NCBI RefSeq assembly: GCF_001293525.1
Contig: NZ_BBYR01000038.1
Coordinates: forward strand, 1 to 64,000
Direction: 5' to 3'
Source: Pseudideonella sakaiensis
GTDB lineage: Bacteria; Pseudomonadota; Gammaproteobacteria; Burkholderiales; Burkholderiaceae_C
Length of the DNA stretch: 64,000 bases
The notes beneath the pieces were generated by a model that saw only the letters and a program-made list of their open reading frames with translations, was not told where the DNA came from and did not search any database. How positions within the stretch are numbered: position 1 is the stretch's first letter; every line of letters starts with the position of its first letter. Below, piece after piece: positions 57,239-64,000 of the stretch. The translations under genes were made by a program, and so were the position numbers.

Positions 57239-58354
57239 ATGAGCTCGCATCGCCCGACCGCCGCCGGTCAGCCCTCCTCCCGCCGCCACGCGCTGAAGCT
57301 GGGCGGGGGCATCGCGCTGGCGGCCCCGGCCATCGCCGCCGCGCAGACCGCCACCACGCTGCGCTTCCAGAGCGCCTGGCCCGCCAAGGCCATCTTCCAC
57401 GAGTTCGCGGTGGACGTGTGCCGCAACATCGAGCAGGCCACCGGCGGCAAGCTGAAGATCCAGATGCTGCCCTCGGGCGCGGTGGTGCCGCCGCTGCAGC
57501 TGATCGACGCGGTGTCCAAGGGCACCGTCGACGGCGGCCATGCGGTGCCGGGCTTCTGGTTCGGCCGCAACACCGCCTTCGGCCTCTACGGCGCCGGCCC
57601 GCACTTCGGGCTCGACGCCAACCAGACCCTGGGCTGGATGGAGTTCGGCGGCGGCAAGCAGCTCTATGCCGAGGCGCTGGCGGCGGCCAAGCTGGACGTG
57701 CACTCGCTGCTCTACGGCCCGGTGCCCACCGAGCCCTTCGGCTGGTTCCGCAAGGAGGTGAAGACCCCGGCCGACCTGAAGGGCCTGAAGTACCGCACCG
57801 CCGGCCTGGCGGTGGACATGATGGCCGAGCTCGGCGCGGCGCCGGTGCAGCTGGCGCCGGCGGACATCGTGCCCTCGCTCGAGCGCGGCGTGATCGACGC
57901 GGCCGAGTTCGCCAACATCACCGACGACCGCACGCTCGGCTTCCCCGACGTCGCGAAGAACTACTACCTGCAGAGCTACCACATGTGCAACAACGTGTTC
58001 GAGCTCAGCTTCAACAAGCCCAAGTACGACGCGCTGCCCGCCGAGGTGAAGGCCGCCATCGACATGGCGGTGCGCGCCGCCAACAGCGACATGCTCTGGA
58101 AGTCGATGGACCGCATGTCCGACGACCTGATCGCGCTGCAGACCAAGGACAAGGTCAAGGTCATGAAGACCCCCGCGCCCATCCTGGCCGCGCAGCTCGA
58201 GGCCTGGAAGAAGGTGCTCGCCGCGCGCAGCGCCGAGAACGCGCTGTTCGCGAAGACCGCCGCGTCGCAGAAGGCCTGGGCCAAGAAGGTGGTGTACTGG
58301 TCGGAACTGACGACGGTGGAGCAGCTGCCGGCCTACCGCAGCTTCTTCGGCTGA
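57239..58354 (+). CDS. TRAP transporter solute-binding protein (FcbT1-like)
   Basis: A 371-residue periplasmic receptor with a Tat-type signal (SSRRHALKLGGGIALAAPAI). It belongs to the mannitol/chloroaromatic group of DctP proteins. Diagnostic sequence is RFQSAWPAKAIFHEFAVDV, LPSGAVVPPLQLIDAVSKGT and VDGGHAVPGFWFGRNTAFGL. FcbT relatives import 4-chlorobenzoate or other organic acids. The ATG at 57239 has GGAGAA six bases upstream. It is followed by its two membrane partners, and all three probably form one operon with the downstream DJ-1/PfpI gene. Confidence 0.92.
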   Translation: MSSHRPTAAGQPSSRRHALKLGGGIALAAPAIAAAQTATTLRFQSAWPAKAIFHEFAVDVCRNIEQATGGKLKIQMLPSGAVVPPLQLIDAVSKGTVDGGHAVPGFWFGRNTAFGLYGAGPHFGLDANQTLGWMEFGGGKQLYAEALAAAKLDVHSLLYGPVPTEPFGWFRKEVKTPADLKGLKYRTAGLAVDMMAELGAAPVQLAPADIVPSLERGVIDAAEFANITDDRTLGFPDVAKNYYLQSYHMCNNVFELSFNKPKYDALPAEVKAAIDMAVRAANSDMLWKSMDRMSDDLIALQTKDKVKVMKTPAPILAAQLEAWKKVLAARSAENALFAKTAASQKAWAKKVVYWSELTTVEQLPAYRSFFG

Positions 58355-58365
58355 AGGCCGCCGCC

Positions 58366-58962
58366 ATGGATGCCCTGCTCCTCGCCTGCGACCGGCTGTC
58401 GACCCTGGTGGGCCGGCTGTTCGGCTGGTTCATCGTCGCGCTGGTCGCGCTGATCGCCTTCGAGGTGGTGGCGCGCTATGCCTTCGGCACGCCGCACGCC
58501 TGGGCGCCGGACGTCGCGGTGATGGCCTTCGCCGCGCTGTTCATGATGGGCGGCGCCTACACGCTGGCGCAGCAGAACCACGTGCGCGGCGACATCCTCT
58601 ACGGCATGCTCGCGCCGCGCACCCAGGCCGGCATCGACCTGCTGCTGTACCTGGTCTTCTTCTGCCCCGGCGTGGTCGCACTGGCGTGGGCGGGCTGGGG
58701 CTTCGCGGCCGAGTCCTGGGCGATCGGCGAGCGCTCGGGCTCCGGCTCGGGCGGGCCGCTGCTCTACCCGTTGAAGGCCCTGATCCCGCTCGCCGGCCTG
58801 CTGTTGCTGCTGCAGGGCCTGGCCGAGATGCTGCGCTGCGTGGCCTGCCTGCGCAGCGGGCAGTGGCCGGCGCGGCGCGGCGACGTGCAGGAGGTCGACG
58901 TCGACGAGCTGCGGGCGCGCCTGGGCACGGCCGGGCCCGCGGCGCCGGAGGCCGCGCGATGA
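58366..58962 (+). CDS. TRAP transporter small permease (DctQ family)
   Basis: A 198-residue inner-membrane protein with four predicted helices, including FGWFIVALVALIAFEVVARY and FAALFMMGGAYTLAQQNHVR, the latter matching the conserved DctQ loop. Two more lie near LLLYLVFFCPGVVALAWAGW and ALIPLAGLLLLLQGLAEML. It joins receptor and large permease in a sodium-driven uptake system. A charged cytoplasmic tail of about 35 residues is longer than usual. It overlaps the large permease gene by four bases (ATGA). Confidence 0.92.
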   Translation: MDALLLACDRLSTLVGRLFGWFIVALVALIAFEVVARYAFGTPHAWAPDVAVMAFAALFMMGGAYTLAQQNHVRGDILYGMLAPRTQAGIDLLLYLVFFCPGVVALAWAGWGFAAESWAIGERSGSGSGGPLLYPLKALIPLAGLLLLLQGLAEMLRCVACLRSGQWPARRGDVQEVDVDELRARLGTAGPAAPEAAR

Positions 58963-60800
58963 GGAAGGAGCTGCGCTTCGGCCTGGCGCTGATCGCGGGC
59001 GTGCTGGCGCTGGTGGCCGTGCTCACGCCCTGGGGCGCGCTGCAGAACGGCCACATCGGCCTGCTGATGCTGGCCACGATCGTCGTGACCATCCTGCTCG
59101 GCTTCCCCACCGCCTTCACGCTGATGGGCATGGGCGTGATCTTCGCGCTCATCGCCTATGCGCGCGTCGACCCCTCGCGCGCCTGGCAGCAGACGCTGGA
59201 CCTGATGGTGCAGCGGGCCTACGCGGTGATGACCAACGACGTGCTGATCGCGATCCCGCTGTTCGTCTTCATGGGCTACGTGGTCGAGCGGGCGAACCTG
59301 ATCGAGCAGCTGTTCAAGAGCCTGCACCTGGCGCTCGCCCGCGTGCCCGGCGCGCTCGCGGTGGCCACGCTCGTCACCTGCGCGGTCTTCGCCACCGCCA
59401 CCGGCATCGTCGGCGCCGTGATCACGCTGATGGGGCTGCTCGCGATGCCGGCGATGCTGCGCGCGGGCTACGACATCCGCGTGATCGCCGGCGCCATCAC
59501 CGCCGGCGGCTGCCTGGGCGTGCTGATCCCGCCCTCGGTGCTGCTGATCCTCTACGGCGCCACCGCCGGCGTGTCGGTGGTGCGACTGTATGCCGGCGCG
59601 CTGCTGCCGGGCCTGATGCTGGCCGGCCTCTACATCGCCTACGTGGTGATCCTGGCGCGCTGGAAGCCCGCGCTGATGCCGCCGCTGCCGGCCGCGGAGC
59701 GCGAGGTCGCGCTGTCGCCGGTGCCCGCCGCGCTCGGCGCGAGCCCGCGCCGCGGCAGCGTGCTGCTGCCGCTGCTGCGCGCGCTCGTCCAGCCGCTGCC
59801 GGGCCTCGGGCGCGCGCGCGCCGCCGGCTACGCCGCGCTGGTGTTCTCGCCGGCGCTGCTGCTGGCCGGGCTGCTCGGCCTGAGCCTGCTCGGCGGCGAC
59901 GCGGGACCGGCGGCGCCGGCCGCGAGCCTGGTGGCCGCAGCACAGGCCGAGTCGCCCGCGGCCGCAGCCGCGGAGGACCTGTTCAGCCTGAACGCGAGCG
60001 CGCTGGCCCGCGACGGCGGCGAGCCGCCCCCGGTCGAACGCGCGACGCTGCCGGCCTGGCTGCCCTGGGCCGGCCTCGCGCTCGCGCTGCTGGCGCTGGG
60101 CGTGTTCTACGCAGGCCTGAGCGCCGCGCGGCTGGAGGTGATGCGCCGCCTGGCGACCTCGTTCCTGCCACTGGCGCTGCTGATCGCCGCGGTGCTCGGC
60201 AGCATCGTCGCCGGCATCGCCACGCCGACCGAGGCGGCGGCGGTCGGCGCCGTCGGCGGCATGCTGCTGGCCGTGATGTACCGGCGCTTCAGCCTCGCCG
60301 TGCTGCGCGAATCGGTCTACCTGACCACCAAGACCAGCAGCATGGTGTGCTGGCTGTTCATCGGCTCGGCCATCTTCTCGGCCGCGTTCGCGCTGCTCGG
60401 TGGCCAGGAGCTGATCGAGCGCTGGGTGATGTCGCTCGGGCTCACGCCACTGCAGTTCCTGCTGCTGTCGCAGCTGCTGATCTTCCTGCTCGGCTGGCCG
60501 CTGGAGTGGACGGAGATCATCGTGATCTTCATGCCGATCTTCGTGCCGCTGCTGGACAACTTCGGCGTCGACCCGCTGTTCTTCGGCCTGCTGGTCGCGC
60601 TGAACCTGCAGACGGCCTACCTGAGCCCGCCGGTGGCGATGTCCGCGTTCTACCTGAAGGGCGTCAGCCCGCCCGAGGTCACGCTGAACCAGATCTTCGC
60701 CGGCATGCTGCCCTTCATGGGGCTGCAGGTGCTCGCGATGGTCGTGCTCTACCTGGTGCCGGGCCTCGGGCTGTGGCTGCCGTCCCTGCTCTACGGTTGA
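58959..60800 (+). CDS. TRAP transporter large permease (DctM family), long form
   Basis: A 613-residue inner-membrane protein. The N-terminal part (IGLLMLATIVVTILLGFPTA, then ATATGIVGAVITLMGLLAMP and TAGGCLGVLIPPSVLLILYG) and the C-terminal part (IATPTEAAAVGA, PLEWTEIIVIFMPIFVPLL) are normal DctM. Between about residues 235 and 390 lies an extra segment with one or two additional helices (ALVFSPALLLAGLLGLSLLG and LPWAGLALALLALGVFYAGL) and a soluble Ala-rich loop. Long forms of this kind occur with FcbT-like receptors. It performs substrate and sodium transport. Confidence 0.92.
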   Translation: MRKELRFGLALIAGVLALVAVLTPWGALQNGHIGLLMLATIVVTILLGFPTAFTLMGMGVIFALIAYARVDPSRAWQQTLDLMVQRAYAVMTNDVLIAIPLFVFMGYVVERANLIEQLFKSLHLALARVPGALAVATLVTCAVFATATGIVGAVITLMGLLAMPAMLRAGYDIRVIAGAITAGGCLGVLIPPSVLLILYGATAGVSVVRLYAGALLPGLMLAGLYIAYVVILARWKPALMPPLPAAEREVALSPVPAALGASPRRGSVLLPLLRALVQPLPGLGRARAAGYAALVFSPALLLAGLLGLSLLGGDAGPAAPAASLVAAAQAESPAAAAAEDLFSLNASALARDGGEPPPVERATLPAWLPWAGLALALLALGVFYAGLSAARLEVMRRLATSFLPLALLIAAVLGSIVAGIATPTEAAAVGAVGGMLLAVMYRRFSLAVLRESVYLTTKTSSMVCWLFIGSAIFSAAFALLGGQELIERWVMSLGLTPLQFLLLSQLLIFLLGWPLEWTEIIVIFMPIFVPLLDNFGVDPLFFGLLVALNLQTAYLSPPVAMSAFYLKGVSPPEVTLNQIFAGMLPFMGLQVLAMVVLYLVPGLGLWLPSLLYG

Positions 60801-60814
60801 ACGGAGGCCGCCGC

Positions 60815-61453
60815 ATGAAGTTCGCCTTCCTGCTCTACCCCGGCGTCGAGCCGATCGACCTGGCCGCCCTCGGCGTGGTCTCGATGGGCCGGCGGCTGAT
60901 GCCCGCGCTGAGCTACCTCACCGTCGCCGCCGCGCCGGGCCTGCAGACGCTGGCCAACGGCCTGCGCGTGGCCGCCGACACCGGCTTCGACGACTGCCCG
61001 CCGGTCGACTGGCTGATCGTGCCCGGCGGCCCCGGCTGGAGCGCCGCCGCCGAGGATCCCGCGCTGCTCGACTTCCTGCGCGCCCGCGCCGCGACGCCGA
61101 TGGTCTCGCTGTGCACCGGCGCGATGATCCTCGCCGCCGCCGGCCTGCTCGACGGCCGCGTGGCCACCACCAAGTGCCAGGTGACCGCGGCCGAGGACTC
61201 GCCGCTGGACCTGCTGGCCGAGCGCCACCCCCGGGTCGAGGCCCGGCCGGCGCTGCTGGTCGACGAGGGGCAGCTGATCACCGGCGGCGGTGTCGGCCTG
61301 TGCATCGACACGCTGCTGTACCTGCTGGCCACCCGCGTCGATGCCGCGAAGACGGAAGAGCTGGCGCGCATCCTCGAGTACGGCGCGGCCGCGCAAGCGA
61401 ACCGGGCGCGGCTGGACACGGTGGTGCGCTCCGGGGCTGCGGCCGGCGGCTGA
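60815..61453 (+). CDS. DJ-1/PfpI-family protein
   Basis: A 212-residue class I glutamine-amidotransferase-like protein of the DJ-1/PfpI superfamily. The nucleophile is C100 in SLCTGAMILAAAGLL. The preceding glutamate region is FLLYPGVEPIDLAALG. It resembles isonitrile hydratase (InhA) and the sensor domain of GlxA-type AraC regulators, but it has no DNA-binding part. It starts 14 bases after the TRAP permease gene with GGAGG upstream, so it is likely co-expressed with it. A role in metabolising the imported compound is possible. Confidence 0.85.
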   Translation: MKFAFLLYPGVEPIDLAALGVVSMGRRLMPALSYLTVAAAPGLQTLANGLRVAADTGFDDCPPVDWLIVPGGPGWSAAAEDPALLDFLRARAATPMVSLCTGAMILAAAGLLDGRVATTKCQVTAAEDSPLDLLAERHPRVEARPALLVDEGQLITGGGVGLCIDTLLYLLATRVDAAKTEELARILEYGAAAQANRARLDTVVRSGAAAGG

Positions 61454-61567
61454 GCGGCGGGCGCGACCCCGGTCGATCGCGCCCGGCGGCCGGGCCGGCG
61501 GGGCACCCCTCGGCCCCTTCTCGGCGCGGGCCGCCGCCGCCCGCCGCCCGCCGCCGCGGAGATCGGC

Positions 61568-61573
61568 GATAGT
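61568..61573 (+). promoter_or_regulatory. -10 box of a probable leaderless chrA transcript
   Basis: GATAGT, five of six bases matching TATAGT, ends six bases before the chrA ATG. There is no Shine-Dalgarno sequence. The 126-base gap upstream is very GC-rich and otherwise empty. Confidence 0.42.
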
Positions 61574-61579
61574 GGCCGC

Positions 61580-62926
61580 ATGCCCCCGACCCGGCCCCCG
61601 TCCGACGCCCCCTCGGCTCCGTCGCGCGCCGAAGCCTTCCGCTTCTGGCTGAAGCTGGGCTTCATCAGCTTCGGCGGGCCGGCCGGGCAGATCGCGATCC
61701 TGCACGAGGAACTCGTGGTCCGGCGCCGCTGGATCTCGGAGCAGCGCTTCCTGCACGCGCTGAACTACTGCATGGTGCTGCCCGGGCCGGAGGCCCAGCA
61801 ACTCGCCACCTACCTCGGCTGGCTGATGCACCGGGCCTGGGGCGGCCTGGTCGCCGGCGGCCTGTTCGTGCTGCCTTCGCTGCTCATCCTGGTCGTGCTG
61901 TCCTGGGTCTACCTGGCCTTCGGGCAGGTGCCGGCGGTCGCCGGCTTCTTCCACGGCATCAAGCCGGCGGTGACGGCGCTGGTCGTCCACGCGGCCTGGC
62001 GCATCGGCTCGCGCACGCTCGGCAACGCCTGGCTGCGGGCGATCGCCGTCGGCGCCTTCGTTGCGCTGTTCGCCTTCGGCCTGCCCTTCCCGCTGATCGT
62101 CCTCGCCGCCGCGCTGGTCGGCGCGCTGGGTGGCCGCATCGCCCCCGCGCGCTTCCAGCCCGCCGGCCGCCACGGCAGCGCCGCGCCGCGCGGCGCGCCC
62201 GCGCTGATCGACGACGACACGCCCACCCCGCCCCACGCCCGCTTCAGCGCCCGGCGCTTCGCGGCCGTGCTCGCCACCGGCCTCGGCCTCTGGGCCGCCG
62301 CCCTCGGCGCGCTCGCCGCCGGCACCGGCGTGCACGGCGTCTTCACGCAGATGGGCTGGTTCTTCACCAAGGCCGCGCTGCTCACCTTCGGCGGCGCCTA
62401 CGCGGTGCTGCCCTACGTCGCCCAGGGCGCCGTCGAGCACTTCCAGTGGCTCAGCGCCGCCCAGATGATCGACGGCCTGGCGCTCGGCGAGACCACGCCC
62501 GGGCCGCTGATCATGGTCGTCGCCTTCGTCGGCTTCGTCGGCGGCTGGAATGCCGCGCCCTTCGGCGGCGACGCCCTCGCGCTCGCCGGCGCCACCGCCG
62601 CCGCCGTCGTCACCTTCTTCACCTTCCTGCCCTCCTTCCTCTTCATCTTCCTCGGCGCCCCGTTCATCGAATCGACGCACGGCCGCCTGGGCTTCACTGC
62701 GCCGCTCACCGCCATCACCGCCGCGGTCGTCGGCGTCATCGCGCACCTCGCCGTCTTCTTCGCCGGGCACGTGCTCTGGCCGCAGGGGCCGGCGGGGCCC
62801 TTCGACGGGGCGGCAGCGCTGATAGGCCTCGCGGCCGCGGTGGCCCTGTTCCGCTTCCGGGTGGGGGTGGTGGCGGTGATCGCCGCGGCCGGGCTGGCCG
62901 GGGTGGTGCTGCAGGCGGTGGGCTGA
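61580..62926 (+). CDS. chrA: Chromate transporter
   Basis: A 448-residue membrane protein of the CHR superfamily with two homologous halves. The first CHR motif is FISFGGPAGQIAILHEELV and the second is LLTFGGAYAVLPYVAQGAVE, each followed by PGPEAQQLATYLG or TTPGPLIMVVAFVGF. About ten helices are predicted, with a soluble loop at about 190-230. ChrA exports chromate and is also found in bacteria without chromate exposure, where its natural role may involve sulfate-like anions. The ATG at 61580 follows GATAGT and has no ribosome site. The gene stands alone. Confidence 0.93.
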   Translation: MPPTRPPSDAPSAPSRAEAFRFWLKLGFISFGGPAGQIAILHEELVVRRRWISEQRFLHALNYCMVLPGPEAQQLATYLGWLMHRAWGGLVAGGLFVLPSLLILVVLSWVYLAFGQVPAVAGFFHGIKPAVTALVVHAAWRIGSRTLGNAWLRAIAVGAFVALFAFGLPFPLIVLAAALVGALGGRIAPARFQPAGRHGSAAPRGAPALIDDDTPTPPHARFSARRFAAVLATGLGLWAAALGALAAGTGVHGVFTQMGWFFTKAALLTFGGAYAVLPYVAQGAVEHFQWLSAAQMIDGLALGETTPGPLIMVVAFVGFVGGWNAAPFGGDALALAGATAAAVVTFFTFLPSFLFIFLGAPFIESTHGRLGFTAPLTAITAAVVGVIAHLAVFFAGHVLWPQGPAGPFDGAAALIGLAAAVALFRFRVGVVAVIAAAGLAGVVLQAVG

Positions 62927-63103
62927 AGCAAGCGCCGCCCGCCCGCACGCCGCAGACGCGCCCGCCGGCCGGCTCCCTGTGCCCGCGGGGGCTCGCCCTG
63001 TCGCCGCGTCGGGCACCTCGGCTCCCCCCCGGCGCCGACCACGGTAACCTTCCAGGGCGCACCGGCGTATTGCCGGAGCAGCGCCCCGACCCGGACGAGC
63101 CCG

Positions 63104-64000
63104 ATGCACGACACGCTTCCCCTCCTCGCCGCGACCACCTTCCCGCCGATCCGGCGCCGGGCGCTCGACACGCTGCAGGTCAACCTGGGCTACCGCTGCA
63201 ACCAGAGCTGCCTGCACTGCCACGTGGCCGCCAGCCCGCAGCGCACCGAGGCGATGGACGGCGACACCGTGGCCCTGGTGCTCGAGGTCCTGACCGCCCG
63301 CGCCGTGTCGACGCTCGACCTCACCGGCGGCGCGCCCGAGTTGAACCCGCACTTCCGCGAACTGGTCACGCGGGCGCGCGCGCTGGGGGTGCGCGTGATC
63401 GACCGCTGCAACCTGACCATCCTCTCGGAGCCCGGCCAGGAGGACCTGGCGGCCTTCCTGGCGGAGCAGCGCGTGGAGGTCACCGCGTCGCTCCCCTGCT
63501 ACTCACCGGCGAACGTCGACCGCCAGCGCGGCGACGGGGTCTTCGAGCGCAGCATCGCCGGCCTGCGCCGCCTCAACGCGCTCGGCTACGGCGACGCCGC
63601 GCGCGGCCTGGTGCTCAACCTCGTCTACAACCCGCAGGGGCCGTCGCTGCCGCCACCGCAGGGGCCGCTGGAGGCCGACTACAAGCGGGAGCTGCTGCAG
63701 CACTTCGGCATCCGCTTCGACCACCTGTTCGCGCTGACCAACATGCCGGTCCGGCGCTTCGGCAGCACGCTGGTCAGCCAGGGCCGCTTCGACACCTACC
63801 TGCAGCTGCTGCGCGACAGCTACCGCGCCGAGAACCTGGACACCGTGATGTGCCGGACGCTGCTGAGCGTCGACTGGCAGGGCCACCTCCACGACTGCGA
63901 CTTCAACCAGATGCTCGGCCTGCCCGCTGCGCTGGCCGGCCGGCCCCGGCCGCACCTGCGCGACCTGCTGGCGCACGACCCGGCCGGCGCCGACATCCGC
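63104..64000 (+). CDS. arsS: ArsS-like radical SAM protein (truncated by window end)
   Basis: The first 299 residues of a radical SAM enzyme, with the stop codon beyond the window. The iron-sulfur cluster motif is CNQSCLHC (C32, C36, C39), preceded by LQVNLGYR. Other features match the arsenosugar-biosynthesis group with a C-terminal DUF3641-like region: LDLTGGAPELNPHFRELV, DRCNLTILSEPGQEDLAAFL and SLPCYSPANVD, plus MCRTLLSVDWQGHLHDCDFN. ArsS is thought to add a 5'-deoxyadenosyl group to dimethylarsenic. A -10-like TAACCT at 63045-63050 lies upstream. No ars gene is visible inside the window. Confidence 0.85.
   Translation, partial: MHDTLPLLAATTFPPIRRRALDTLQVNLGYRCNQSCLHCHVAASPQRTEAMDGDTVALVLEVLTARAVSTLDLTGGAPELNPHFRELVTRARALGVRVIDRCNLTILSEPGQEDLAAFLAEQRVEVTASLPCYSPANVDRQRGDGVFERSIAGLRRLNALGYGDAARGLVLNLVYNPQGPSLPPPQGPLEADYKRELLQHFGIRFDHLFALTNMPVRRFGSTLVSQGRFDTYLQLLRDSYRAENLDTVMCRTLLSVDWQGHLHDCDFNQMLGLPAALAGRPRPHLRDLLAHDPAGADIR

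Overview
The window is very GC-rich DNA, packed with genes and with almost no non-coding space. It looks like a chromosomal piece of a betaproteobacterium of the order Burkholderiales, probably near the Rubrivivax/Leptothrix/Methylibium group. The basis is inference: two Bug-type (TctC) solute receptors, an IclR-pobA pair, a three-gene pntAA-pntAB-pntB transhydrogenase, and a serine-cycle cluster in a beta-like gene setting. No rRNA, tRNA, CRISPR array, prophage or insertion sequence was seen.

Layout, left half. 1-2.5 kb holds the start of an ornithine aminotransferase gene, a divergent Lrp-type regulator and a sugar-epimerase-like gene. 2.5-4.9 kb has a hexanucleotide repeat and then an IclR regulator overlapping pobA (4-hydroxybenzoate hydroxylase). 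5.2-12.4 kb is the most unusual block. It is one tight operon of two FHA proteins, a PP2C phosphatase with a membrane anchor, a periplasmic trypsin-like protease fused through a membrane helix to an FHA domain, two unknown proteins, and a membrane-anchored Ser/Thr kinase with Ig-like extracytoplasmic repeats. It reads as a self-contained phospho-signalling relay across the inner membrane. 12.4-17.4 kb has a GntR regulator facing a MetE-like enzyme, then the transhydrogenase genes. 17.6-20.4 kb is an ECF sigma factor operon. 20.6-23.5 kb has nudJ, ribB with an FMN riboswitch, and mnmA. 23.7-26.7 kb couples a cupredoxin-like protein to a GGDEF-EAL protein.

Layout, right half. 26.8-40.6 kb is a serine-cycle island: a CbbR/QscR-like LysR regulator, then on the minus strand glyA-sgaA-hprA-mtdA-fchA-mtkA-mtkB-ppc-mclA, with fhs divergent from glyA. 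Between glyA and fhs lies a near-perfect 25-bp palindrome. Together these genes take C1 units from formate/methylene-tetrahydrofolate to glyoxylate plus acetyl-CoA. Only glycerate kinase, enolase and malate dehydrogenase are absent from the window. 40.7-45.2 kb is a copper-handling cassette (His-rich protein, small secreted protein, TolC-like channel, multicopper oxidase, CusF-like protein). 45.4-53.6 kb is a ten-gene CoA-dependent catabolic operon of unknown substrate. It has a clear promoter overlapped by two operator-like sites, and a similar motif recurs before the flavin reductase gene next to a TetR gene. 53.6-61.5 kb holds that flavin reductase, the TetR gene, RidA, a metallo-beta-lactamase-fold protein, an XRE-cupin regulator, an FcbT-like TRAP transporter and a DJ-1/PfpI protein. 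The window ends with chrA and a truncated ArsS-like radical SAM gene.

Five genes carry a -10-like hexamer exactly six bases before the start codon, which suggests that leaderless mRNAs are used here. All functional calls rest on motif recognition in the translated sequence. No database search was possible.
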